NCBI GenBank assembly: GCA_010645155.1
Contig: CM021322.1
Location: forward strand, 8,874,477-8,938,476
Source: Tigriopus japonicus
Taxonomy: Eukaryota; Arthropoda; Copepoda; Harpacticoida; Harpacticidae
Direction: 5' to 3'
Length of the DNA: 64,000 bases
In this document: piece by piece, positions 11,648-23,836 of the stretch
Position numbering within the stretch: position 1 is the first letter of the stretch
How the letters are laid out: every line of letters starts with the position of its first letter
Translations under genes and position numbers: made by a program
The notes under the pieces: generated by a model
What the model was told of the DNA's origin: nothing
The model's input: only the letters and a program-made list of their open reading frames with translations
The model's database searches: none

Positions 11648-14600
11648 ATGATGATGATGTCCAAGAAGTCTTTTGGTCAAGTGAGTGGTGCTAACACTCT
11701 AGATTTGTCTTCAAGTTCGTCATCCTCTGGTCAATCCAAGATGGTTGGTCGACCGGAATGCTCGGTGGTGCTTGTGGGTGATGCGAAATGTGGCAAATCA
11801 TCTCTCATTCGGAGACTTACACAAGACGAGTGGACCGAGGTAAGTCAAAATCACATACCATCAAATGTGAAACCTTCAACTCAAAGAGTTAAATTCCATA
11901 TAGTTCACCCAGCAAGAGTAGGAAAGTTCATTGCTACTTGAGAGACTCAGTAAGACTTCGGCGAGAAACAGAAGTAATTAGTGTTTTGATTATTTTTCCA
12001 ATGACAAATTATTCCTTGGTCCGTGACATGTCCATTGCTTGTTCATATGGTTCTAAGATGTGCCTAGAGGTAATTAATTGGACGAACCGCTAGAGCTTGA
12101 GCCCTTTGAGTGATTAAGTCTATGACAATCTACGAATTAAGAACTAATATATGGCCCATACCAAACCGTTTTGTTACAACTGCTGAATGATTGTCTGTCC
12201 CTCCGTGGGATGTGGGACGTTGTTGTATACGTTCAGGAGTTGGTCGTTTTTGTGGATTGTGAAATGGGTTTGGGCGGCCAGCTTTTGACAAATGCCCAAA
12301 CCCAGTCGAGATGAAGATGGATTCTTGAAATTTATGCTCAGCGTAATGATTCAAAACGGTACAAACCTGAACCACCTGCAATGGTGTTAATAATCACCGA
12401 CGAGTTATGAATTGGCCCCATGTGCTTTACAGATCTTGCGTATTTGAAATATTGGCAACAATCACGTTTGGCTCAGAAATCCATTGTGACTTGAGCATCT
12501 TCAATCTTCTTAAGAACGGATTCCAAAGAACCATCGCCCTTTTTCCTCATGAATGACTTCATCCAATCACAATATACTTCAACTTCTTGTGGTAAAGAAA
12601 AAAAGAGCGTGGCATGCTTCCAAAGATCCAACCCCGCCCATGTTCCCATCTGGCATTACTTCCAAGATAGATAGATAGATGGATGCTACTACGTATTGTT
12701 GTTGATGATGAGAATCATATTCTTCAAGTGCATAACCCGTTCTCCGAGGACTCAGATGATTATCTTACGCAACGTGAGTTCGAATTACTCGAAATTGACC
12801 AATTGTTGAAAAGCAGATTGAGGGAAAGAAAATTTCCAAGAAATACAAGGGTGGCACATTTTCTATTCATGGCCACCGATAACTCTGCATTCCATTCACA
12901 CTTCCCCTTGTTCTTAGTCAGTGCTCATAACTCGGTCGGTAATAGAAGTTGTCTTTGTTTCGAGATAATGTGATTTGATGGAGCAAACAGAGCTTCTTCT
13001 CGTTCGCTTCATCTTTGTAGGTCACCATTGTGTGACATATGGCTGAACGGTATGTGCAGTATGTCGTAGTATGTACTCGTATCTGACACAAGCCTATGCG
13101 ATGTAGTCATAAAAGTTGCATTGACGGATTGGCGTATTGCGTGGCCAATTCGCAAGTGTTAAAGTGCCACCTAAAGGCTGACCAAAGCTGGATGGAAAAG
13201 AGGTTAATAGGATTTATATATGCCTCAACTGCATAGCACGTGTTTAGATTTGCAGAGAGAAAGAAAGGGGAAGACCGAGAGGAAAAGAGGGAGAAGCAAA
13301 TGTACTCGCTGTAAAAGTTTGTTTTCCTATTTGCCAACTTCGAAGCGGTGCCGTAGGATTTCTTCATATGCAAAGTATTTTAATGCATTCACGACCGAGC
13401 GATTCTCTTTACACTGAAGCCACGACCGTTTCTTATTTATGCTCGATGTTCAGTAAGTAGTGCGCCAATGAAGCACGAGAATCTATTTGCCAATTGAATT
13501 TGCTAATTCCTCCTACACACACACCTCACTGAACTTGACGACCGTTAGTCAAGTTTGCAAATCCATATGCGGTTATCCCTTCATCTTCGTGATGACCAAT
13601 TTTCTGTTCAAACTCGCTTTCTCCATCCAAGAACCTCCATCATCCATTTGCTACAAGCTAATCGCTCCTTGGTGAAGTGTAATTATCATAATTATCGAAA
13701 ATGGTCACCCTGCCGTAAATGGAAAAGCTACTTAAACTTGGCTTCACTTGGCTTAAAAGAACCGGAATTCCTTGGGCTTTCAAATTTTCATTGCATCCCG
13801 CTCTGTAATCAGAAGTTAATCGTAATAAATGGTTATCATTCTTTGTGACACCTCAAGACTTCAAGATTGCTAACTGGCCCTGAACAATTGAGCTCGACCA
13901 AAAGCAAATGTTGAAGTAGTAGTCACCAGCTTCTGCCCAAAGGCACCTTCAGAGACCATGTTGAAGAAAGAGCAAGGACTTCAATCTTGGTCAGCTTGAT
14001 TACCAAATCAGCGATTGAATGTCGGTCCATGAGGTGTGTTGTCCATGGCCAGAGCAGTTGTGATGCCATTGGGTACGTGTCCGAACTGTAATTATCCAGT
14101 CACCCGACTCTTCTGAGAAATTTTCAAATAAACACAAATTATCATTCGGGTGAGAAGTGAGGATATTTGAACCCGCGGGCGAGCAATAACCCAAAGCCCC
14201 ATTCGTGATGATCCGTCAGTAATCCTCTTCTGCTCTGCCAGTAAGTACTTGAAAGAAATCTAGTGGCTGAGACACGAAAACAAACGGAAAATCGGTTCTC
14301 GATGACCCCGAGGATAATCCAAAAGCAAAAAGCAAGGAGGTTCTTTCTGTTTTTAAGGAGGTCGTAACATGGAAGTATATCTGTATGAAGTTATTAACGC
14401 TATCGCAACAGGTTCTCGTCCCTTCAGAGTGTTCCTTCGTTTCGTAATGAACTATTTAGAGCTCGTCCACGAAGTTCAACGTCGGTGGGTTAATTAAGAT
14501 GGCTATTCAAAAGACGCCCATTTTTTCCAGGCCGTTCAAATGCTTCCGGCAAAGATATCTCTTTTGGCCTCCGAGGGGTGAAAGGAATTTTCTACCCAAT

Positions 14601-17600
14601 ATCCACTTCCTTATACGAAACAATCTCAAACTCGAGCTCAGAGGCCGAAACATTATTGCAGCTTCAGCAAAAATCGCCTCCTCCACTCTTCTTCGTTAAA
14701 CTAGTATTTGCGAAACGCTCATTTCTGTGTACTTAGAGATGCGGTTTTAGGATCGCAAATGTTTGAAAGGCTCTGGAAATTGTCGGGTGGTTTCTACTCT
14801 GAATCGCCCTGGAATTCGTAACAAGCAAGAATTTTTTGACCGGCTTCAACTGGCTATCTTTTCCCCTCTCCGGATCTCGGGGTTAGGAATGCCGAACCCT
14901 TAATTTTCTTGCTCCGAAATTTGTTCGAAAGTACTTATTCGTTGTCGTTTTTCGCATTTATTGGCCAATTAGTCCTCTGGCAACCACAGAAGAGGCATGG
15001 TAAAGAGCCTTGAGAGCCAAATTGAGGGGGTCGACGAATGGTAACGCGTACATTTTTCAAACTGGTTCGGACAATCTCGATCTGTGTCAGTCCCACCCTA
15101 GTATTTATGTATTTCATTTACTGTTCTTTGACGATCAGGTATCGCTTGATTGTCAATGGACAAGGACATTCATCGCAACGAGGCTGTCGTTTAAGATCCA
15201 AATGACCATTTTTTTGCTTAGTAAGAAACGTGAATGCAACCTTGAAGTGCTCAATAGTCAGAGATGACACGATTCACCAAGCATCTGAGCAACTTTTCTT
15301 TGGAGTTTATCTTGATTTCGGTTGAGAGAAGTTTGGTATTCAGATCTCAAAATGAGTTGTGCTCCGTATATAATGATATTGCAAGGTCATCTTGATAAGC
15401 GAGCATTCACTTCATCTCGCATTCTTTGAGCATTGTCCTCATGAGACTACTGAACCCGTGGACTTTTCAATGAAATCTCTCTGACAGAAGGCGTAAAACT
15501 GCCACGAATGATCATCTTGATACGGTCCAAACCTTCAAGAAGTCTCTGGCAGACTTTGATCAGAAGCTGACTTCAGTCCATTAAAGCATCTCTTGACACT
15601 CATCACTTGAATCCTGACCAAAAAGGATTTGACTAGCTCATCTGAGTTTTCAGAAGAAGGAAAAGGAATCTGGATTGAACTGAACTCATCATGTTTTGAA
15701 GTAATGCATTTGTTTCCTCATGACAAATTGGCCTTGCATGGCAATTTCACACTTGATTGAGATCATCATGATGAGTCTCAAACCACAACGCTGTCAGGAT
15801 ATCAACTTCTCTAATCAAATATTGGCGCTCCAACACTTCCAAGAGTCATCAAACTTATCTCCTCAGCCGTTTCCTTGTTGGAACATCGAATTAAAGCTCG
15901 AATATCTCGCCTTCATTTAGCATCTCCTCTTGCCAAAATCTTGGGTCATCCGTCTTAACACGATTTATATTAGAGAGACATTGTCTCATAGACACCAAGA
16001 AAAAAACTTGAAACCAGAAGCGGAGTAATAATTCCTCTAAATCGTTTCCAGTCTCCAACAACACCTGAGACTCAGCTGAGCTTCATTTTCTGGACTGAAC
16101 GAGTTCGTCAAGATCTAGTTGGCAACTCAGATCTGGCAATTGTGGTAAAAGGATTAAATTTCGGCGTCATAAGAACAGCAGGACTTCATGGGAAGAGACG
16201 ATTGTAGGAGATGTTCCTGGTGAAATGTGAAATTCGGGCACACGAGTTTTGGTATCACTCACTCGAGAGCTTCCTTGATCTCTAGGGTCCCATATCAGGG
16301 GTGTAGACCATTGGAACTCCTCAAAATCCAAATATGTACTTGAGCATTGGAGATTTTTGGACCGGGTGATGTACGAGGCTGTCGAGCAAATGGTGTGCAT
16401 CCAAAGATTTACATCTCGACAATCCCTCCAACTCTCTTCTACTACATATCGATGTTCTGAATCTTTTAGGGTAGACTTGGGAATTTGGAAACATCAATTC
16501 GAGAACTTCAAATGACCTGCCGACCAGGGCTATTCAAATCAAACTCTTATTGAGCTGGTTGAATGTTGGGCTAATCGTTTGGCTTTGAGCCCTTGTGAAA
16601 GGGATCTTTGTTAGAGCGACCATAACAAGTATTTTTTTTTTTCATTTTACGAAAACCCCGAAATTGATCTGGGATTGGCATTCCCCATTCACAAGGGAAA
16701 ATAGAGATGTTGAGAGTTGAATTTGGACAGGTTGACATGAGATTGGATATAAATTGACGGATTGGCTTCGGTTTGGACTTTCAGTCTGCCAATTGTGACC
16801 TTCGGAATGCGCTTTGTCTTAGAGAAATGACGTCTAGCAACAAAAGCATTGTTCGTTAAAGGTTCGAGAGGCATGACCTTCATTGGTGTGATTGAATATG
16901 TCCAGTCTCAACAATCTGTTTGGGCGCCATTTCTCACACCCAAAGCCATTGAGCCACCTTGATGTACTACTCAGACCTTCAACTAAGGGTGTCATAAAAT
17001 GCAAGTTATCTGAATTTAGATCAGAGAACAGGATTTCTTCCTGATCTTCCTGGATCCTCACTCACTCTCTTACTTCCAAAAACAACCAAGACATTTTCCC
17101 ATGGAGCTACCTAAAATGGACAACTTTGAAAACTGGAATCTAACCTTTTGGGGGGTCAAAGCATCACTAATGCCTACTTGTTCTCATTGAAGCTCAATGG
17201 AAACTTTGGGCACTTTTTGAGGGCATCCGAAATAATCATTATCAATTAGCATGCTGTCACTAATCCAAAAATTATTTGAAAACGAATTTTATTGACATTA
17301 CTCAAGACGTCATCACTCACCCATGTTTCCTTCCCCCTCAATTCCCTCTATGAAGTGTCTCAATGCTAATTCAAGACGACATGTTTTGGATGGCAGAGCT
17401 TCCGCTTCTCGAACTTTAAAGTGATTCTGTTCCACTAAGAATGGTCCGTGAAATGCATCGAGTTATGGAAGGTGATCAAGTTTTTGCTCTTTCGAAATTA
17501 ACCTTGATGCTTTGTTTGTCTGGTGCTCACTTGTCTCTGTGCTCCATACTGCACATCGTATTGGTCATTTCCATTCAATGGCAGGTCGTATGATCCTTGC

Positions 17601-20600
17601 CATTGTTCATTCCAAAGTCACTTGCTACTTCCTTTGACTTAACTCATTATTCATTAACAATGCCAAGGGTTCACTTTTTGTTTCGGATTTTTGCACCGGG
17701 CTCTTTTTTCTTCCCCCTGATTGTTTCATTCCAATCAGTGGAACCTCACTTAGTTTCAACCGAGAGCTAGGGCAAAAAAAGTCTCTATGCACATACTCAT
17801 GATCCTAATCAAGCCCGGTTTAACGATCGAGTTATCGCGAAATCACGAAATGAACTACTTCAAAGCACTAGTTATCATGGAATATCAAATGGGCCAACTC
17901 CAATGCACTTTAAAACCCTCGTCGCAACGAAAGAAACGAGCTAAGAAAAGACTGGCTGTCAACGCATGCATTCGTAGTTACTGACATTTACCTTTATCTC
18001 AACTTCCAAATGACGATTGTCCATTGAGGAACTGCAATAATCCTCACCACCCTGGTGGGGATGTTTGTTCAGAAAACACTCATCCATGCCGATTATTACC
18101 CTTTAAAAGTTGGCTGACAGACGGACCTTCGCAATCATGGACGGACAGGGTGATTCGTTATCACTTAGACAGGAGCTCTAGCGACACGAGATCTTGAAAG
18201 TCCACCCTGTGTTTTTACCCTCCTAAGCTTTATCGTCCAACTTCCAACTTCCTCCCACTTCCTGAATAAACACTTTGGCCGATTTAGTAATAGGACGAGT
18301 CTCTTACAGCTGTCGCTGGGGATGTGTGTATTGACGTTATTGACGACTTTACCATACTCTCGATCCGAGGAAAGAAAATAAGAAAACGATTTATTCCGAT
18401 GGCGTGTTTAGATTATGTTTCGAGAAGTGCTCTTGTGATTATTTCGATTGTGGAAGGCTTATCTACCAGTCGGAGAAGATGAAGCACTTTTTATCATGTG
18501 AAGGTCGCTGAGTTTCCTTCGAAGGGTGTGCTTGAAATACAATTTTCTTTTGCTCCAAAGGAAAATTAATCAGTTCTCATAATAGTAATCTCAATGCACA
18601 CGTAAACAATGGCCATCAAACAGATATGAGCACAGGTGAGAGATCTCATCAGAGGCCCCAAAATGAAGGGTAAATGCTCGTAACTTCAATCAATAATGCC
18701 GGTCACGTATGTATGGGCTTGCGATGGAAAGTAATGTGCAATTTCAGACTGATTTCATGGCCTCAAGGTTGATCAAACGAAAGTCTGCCAAGGCAAGTTT
18801 TTAAAAGAGAATCATATTCAGATCGAGCGAGAGCCAAGTTGCCAGCCAATAATAGTTACTACGCTCACCTTGGCTAATTTCAGATTATGCTCGGAGAAAA
18901 GTTAGGAGCTAATTCACAGATAAGCATTTCTATGATGATTATGACGACGACGAGAACGAAAAGAAGCAAAGGAATAGCGAGAACTATTATGACTTCTCCA
19001 CATGCAAAGCACACTTAGGGTGGGAAATTTGCTTCCACATGGCAAAAATAACAGTCTTGTCCTGAGATTTCCCAATCAATCTTGAACTAGAACAAACACA
19101 CCACACCTGATAAGTTGACTTAAATCTACTTCTTGGGGGAAAGGAAACCAAAATTTGCACAGTAATCCAACTAATATAATTCATCTTTTCTAGGAATATG
19201 TACCAACCAGTTTTGATAAAGTCCTGGCAGTTCAAGAGGTGAATAAGTACAAAGTGGATCTGATTCTCTGGGACACTTCAGGTGAGAACATTTGCAATAT
19301 ATTATCATATCTTTTCAAAACCAGGTCGCTCTCAAATTCAGGTGAGTTTGAACTCACGTCGGAGGCCAAGTGTTCGTAGTAGTTTGCCCTAAAGGCGTAT
19401 TGACACCATTGATAGATAATGATGCATGGTCTTAAAGCAGTTTGAGGAGACCTGGATTGCAATGAAGTCATTGAATGAAGCTTCCAGATGGAAAATGGAG
19501 GGGTTTGCCTTTGCCGTCTCTCACAATCACACTCGGAGGAGTTGAAATGAGAAGCGTTTGCTGGCTTTGGAAATCAATTTGGAGCTCACGCGCCAAGGGA
19601 AACGTAAATATTTATTACCTAGAAGAAAAAAATCACCAGTGTAATCAAAGCCACCTTACGTTACACTCCCACTCGATCACTGTTGTTAGGAGTCCAAGAA
19701 GATCGGGTAGTGACCAGGTTGAGCTATTAGCAAAAGTCGTTTGGAACTCCGCCCTCGCCCCCTTTCCTGAAACTTAGGAATTCATGGCCTACATCAGCCA
19801 GATCCTCCGCCCCGATAAAGCTCGACCCGCGCACTTTTATGAGTTGCAATTATTTTTATTTATAAATTTTGCTTCCAGGCTCTCCAGCGTATGATTCGGT
19901 CCGTTCCCTCTCATATCCTGATGCGGATGTGTTTTTATTGTGCTACAAAATCACTGATCCAATATCCCTGCGGAATGTGAAAAGCAAATGGGTGCCGGAA
20001 ATCCGACGACACGCTCGTCAATGCGTGCCCATCATTCTGTGTGGGTGTCAATCGGACATGCGAACCGATCCACGAACATTAGATCAACTTTCCAAGGTCG
20101 GCCGAGGTCCAGTGAGCCAGGATCAAGCTCTAGGTGTTTGTTGTGACATTGGAGCGGTCAATTTTATTGAAACCAGCTCCAAATCCCTTGAAGCCGGGAA
20201 GGATGTACACGAGGCCTTCGAGTTGTGCGTTCTTGGGGCCATTAAAAGCGGGAAATGTGAATTGCAGAGGAGCCCTTCCTCGGCTTCCTCCTCGACAACG
20301 AATACTAGCCATAAACAAGCCCTAAACAGTTCCTTTGGGTCTCAATCAGACTTGAGCTTACCCAAAAAGTCAGGGGGAGGAGGAGGGAGTGGCAGTTCAT
20401 CGCTAAAGAAGAAGTTGGCCAACATTTCCTTTTCGGGATCGGAAAATGAGCCCGTCATAAATTCCGTGCCTCCCATTCTGGAGGATGATGTCTTTCCCTG
20501 TTTATCTACTAGTCAGGCTCGATCACCAAGACTTCGAAACGAGGATAAGAGGAGGATCAGAAGCAAATCCCAACATCGAGTCTCAATAGCCCCCACGAGG

Positions 20601-21263
20601 AACGAGTTGGCCTTTTTCGACGAGTCCCCATTATTCACGAGTACCACTCACAGAGCTGTCAGTGGATCTAGCAGCCCGGGTGAAATTAATCCCGCCTCTC
20701 AATCACCTGTAGGCTCAGCCCATGTACGTGCCAATGGTCTTAGTCGAAGAACCTCCTTCCGATCTCAAACGCAACACCAGGGCTCTATCCCTGTGGCGTC
20801 ACCTAAATCTCCCTTGGGAAGTGTTGCTAGTTCCAGCTGTTATGATCTCAAATCTCCAGGAATGGCCAATCAACCTCATTCTGGGGTAGGCCAGGTCCAT
20901 CTAGATATAAAGTCCTCGTCCCATGGGCCCAAGGTCCTGGGGTTTGAGTCCCTCAAGTCTCATGCGAGCACGGGAAGCCAGGGAAGCACCGGCAGTAAAA
21001 CGTCCACTGGAAGCAGTTACGGATCGGCCTCCAACGGGAACCATCTTCGAAGGCCAATGGCCATGATCAAAGACCCCACCGTACCGGACACGGAGGATCC
21101 GGAATTGCTGCGGAACCTTCATTATGTGTCACCCAAGGCCGGCGTGTATCGTCCCGTCAATCCGAATGGCATGAGTTTGTTAAGTGCGACAGCAGGGTCT
21201 GCAGGTCACAACATTAGTGCTAATGGAACGAGCAAGGGCAAAAAGAACTGCTCGGTCATGTGA
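11648..21263 (+). CDS. Rnd: Rnd-like atypical Rho GTPase with long C-terminal tail
   Basis: Three coding exons: 11648-11839, 19194-19281 and 19879-21263 (stop TGA). Donors are GTAAGT and GTGAGA; acceptors are TTTTCTAG and GCTTCCAG. The phases agree and give 554 aa. The start is the first of four ATGs after an in-frame TAA at 11618. The G domain spans about residues 38-215: P-loop GDAKCGKS (44-51), switch I YVPTSF, switch II DTSGSPAYDSVR (91-102), G4 CQSD (150-153), G5 ETSSK (191-195). Ras G12/A59/Q61 equivalents are Ala46, Ser93 and Ser95; Ser93 and Ser95 match the GTPase-dead pattern of the Rnd family, which stays GTP-bound and antagonises RhoA signalling at membranes. Residues 216-554 are a Ser/Gly/Lys-rich, probably disordered tail, whereas known Rnd proteins total about 230-245 aa. 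The protein ends KKNCSVM, a CAAX box whose Met predicts farnesylation. Subfamily assignment rests on the WDTSGSP..YD.VR motif and the CAAX box. Confidence 0.9.
11840..19193 (+). other. Intron 1 of the Rnd-like gene (7.35 kb)
   Basis: The intron runs from a GTAAGT donor to a TTTTCTAG acceptor and splits the G domain between the P-loop and switch I in phase 0. It holds a short GATA microsatellite near 12668 and an open reading frame from 12683 with an acidic, helix-like composition that I could not assign. No RNA gene or intact transposon was recognised in it. Its length leaves room for enhancers or an alternative first exon, but nothing in the sequence proves either. Confidence 0.8.
12683..12973 (+). 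other. Unassigned ORF inside Rnd intron 1
   Basis: The open frame encodes about 96 aa. Its first 55 residues have a protein-like composition: an acidic stretch (SEDSDDY) followed by a charged helical segment (REFELLEIDQLLKSRLRE). The remainder looks random. There is no convincing acceptor before it; it is preceded by a GATA repeat. It could be an unrecognised exon, a retrocopy fragment or chance. Confidence 0.15.
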
Positions 21264-21775
21264 ATCTATGAATCTGTTTGTTTGATCTGGTTGCGCCCTT
21301 CAATCCAGGATCAATAGCAACGTGGCAGAGACGAACATGATTGGGAGTTTCAATCTCATTAGTTCAACACTTCGCCCTGTTGTGAGAGTGCCAATTGCTT
21401 CTGAACACACACATGAAACCCACAACAACATACCAACAGGATAGATCGGAATTGGCTTTGACATTTCCAAGCTCCATGGTGGAGGAGGTGAAACCGACCA
21501 ACGCCCATGAAATTGGTCTCTTCGTGTGTGCAGCGGCACTAGAACATAAATCCTCATTGTTCATGTCAGTGGCTCGATTCAAAGAGACTTCAAATGGAAG
21601 ACCCTGCTACTCTATCTAAGCGATAAGTCCTCGCTATTGAAATGATCTTTTGAGGGTTTTTGCCTTTTGGCCGCGGTCCTTCATTGAAATCGGGACACGA
21701 TGCCATGCTACAATGTGTCTTCTGTGATATTTAACCTGTTTTTTTTCTAAAGAAATCAACCATTCGAATTCGTTC

Positions 21776-21781
21776 AATAAA
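21776..21781 (+). other. Poly(A) signal AATAAA of the Rnd-like gene
   Basis: This canonical AATAAA lies about 510 nt after the stop codon, in the expected orientation. It implies a 3' UTR of about 530-540 nt. The sequence from 21264 to this signal shows no other feature. Confidence 0.6.
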
Positions 21782-22074
21782 AGCATCAATCACCATTACT
21801 TTTCATTGGCTATTAATAACACTATTATTACGCCCTCAAGTGCGACGAATCATGTTACGTTTCTGAGACCAATTTACACGGCCATGCTGGAGGTTAAGCA
21901 AATCCTTGAGCAATGCCATATATGGATGACGTAAAAACCTTGAGGGAAATGAAAGTATATTTGAAAATATCCAATGCATATTCATTGAGCTCGTTAATTT
22001 GACTTCCTCTTGAGATCATGATGGACAAAAACACCCCGCTCTTGCCCAGAAGTAATTTGTCACTATAGACAGTA

Positions 22075-23625
22075 CAGTCGAATCTCATTTTAAGAAACTT
22101 TTCTGTCGGCGGCAAAATGTCGCTTATATCGAGATTTTTCTTATATCGAGACTCAAGAAAATTGGCTCAAGAAACGATAAAAAACACAAGGAAACTACTA
22201 GAGGAGTTTACTTCACCTTTATATAACCTTATCAGCTTACTTTTATAACAAAAAAAAACCAACAATGACTCAAAAATTCAGCTTTTTAAAAATAGTTATT
22301 AAAACACACAAATTTACATTACAAGTGCATGCATTTACATCTCTATTACAAAGCTTCAGAACTTGTTTCAATCTCAATTTGACAGATAAAATGAAAGAAG
22401 AAAGTACAATGTTGTCATCATGATTGGTATATTATCTAACCAGGGACAAACAACTTTTTTAAAAATTTGAGCCTTCCACGCTTTCATACTGACGAAGTTT
22501 TTTTTGCTATTTTTGGAATATCTTAACGAAAAAATCTTCTTTTCCCAGTTTGATCTTCAAATCGAAGAGACTTTCTTGGGTTCACATGACACTTCCTTGA
22601 ATTGCTTATTTTCCACTAGTATATGCTTTGACAGACACAATTTTTTCACTCTCAAGCATTGCAAGTTTGTTGGCAAAATGAGCTAATATTATTTTTTAAA
22701 ATTGTCGAGAAATTATTTTTTTTTTAACTTAATATCATTGTTGAGTGGCATGTTGGACAATTTTTAGCGATTTTAGGATTCGAAATGCAATTTTTCGTTC
22801 TTTTGACTGAAACTTGAAAAGGGGAAGTTGGTTTTTTTCAAAAGAGGCGCAAGGCGCGAGAGCCAACAAAGTGCCCAAAAGGCACCCTAAAAGGCGCAAA
22901 ATATCGAAGCACTGCATCGATCCTTTTAGAAATGCTTCGTTTTTGGTGTGTTTTTGTTTTGTGCTGTGACCAATTTAAGCAAGAGAAATAGCCCAAAACT
23001 TTGAAAATGTTTCTTATATCGAGATTAAGGAAAAATGGAAATTTTTTATATCGAGAATTCTTATCTAGTAAAATTTTGGTCAGCACGGAAAAGTTTCTTA
23101 TATCGCGGAAACTTCTTAAACTGAGATTTCTTATATCGAGATTCGACTGTATTTTTTTTAATTGTCGACAAATTATTTTTTTAAACTTAATTTCATTAGA
23201 ATAGTTATTGTTGAGTGGTATGTTGGACAATTTTTAGCGATTTAAGGGTTCAAAATGCAATTTTTCGTTCTTTTAGTTGAAACTTGACAAGGGCAAGTTG
23301 TTTTTTCAAAAGAGGCGCAAGGCACAAGAGCCCAAAAAAGTGCGCAAAAGGCACCCTAAAAGGCGAAAAGTTTGCGCAAAAGCGCAAAATATCGAAGCAC
23401 TGCATCGATCCTCTAAGAAATGCTTCGTTTTGTTTTGTGCTGTGACCAATTTAAGCAAGAGAAATAGGCCAAAACTTTGAAAATGTTTCTTGTATCGAGA
23501 TTGAGAAAAATGGAAAATTTCTTATATCGAGAATTCTTATGTAGTAAAATTTTGGTCAGCACGGAAAAGTTTCTTATATCGCGAAAATTTCTTAAACTGA
23601 GATTTCATATATCGAGATTCGACTG
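22075..23625. mobile_element. Pogo/Tigger-like TIR element with duplicated right part
   Basis: The left end is TA-CAGTCGAATCTC at 22073. Two right ends reading GAGATTCGACTG-TA lie at 23138-23151 and 23614-23627, so the element has matching TIRs with TA at each border, as expected of Tc1/pogo-type insertions. The right part is present twice in tandem, about 22689-23151 and 23152-23627. Each copy contains the same string of CTTATATCGAGA motifs. No transposase frame survives; the short open frames in it are generated by the repeats. It lies between the Rnd-like gene and the convergent UGT gene. Confidence 0.75.
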
Positions 23626-23836
23626 TATATCAATTCGTGTTCTTTCGCCAATCCTTCATTTCCGTTTTTTTTTAATTTTAACTTATCAAATTCGCTGTAT
23701 ATTCATTAGTAACTGATTTTTTACCCAAAATGTTACCCCCATTAAAAAACTACACTTTCGAAATAATGTAAGGTTGAGTGATTATTCTGAGCTTCCGTTC
23801 TTTAAATTTCCTTTCATATGAAAAAAAAAAAATGCT

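Noticed and set aside
20130..20325. Open frames on both strands inside Rnd exon 3
   Set aside because: They are shadows of the long real reading frame and have no domains or splice support.
22838..23716. Several 60-130 codon frames containing MKMFLISRLRK-type starts
   Set aside because: The similar proteins come from the two tandem repeats of the pogo-like element, not from genes.
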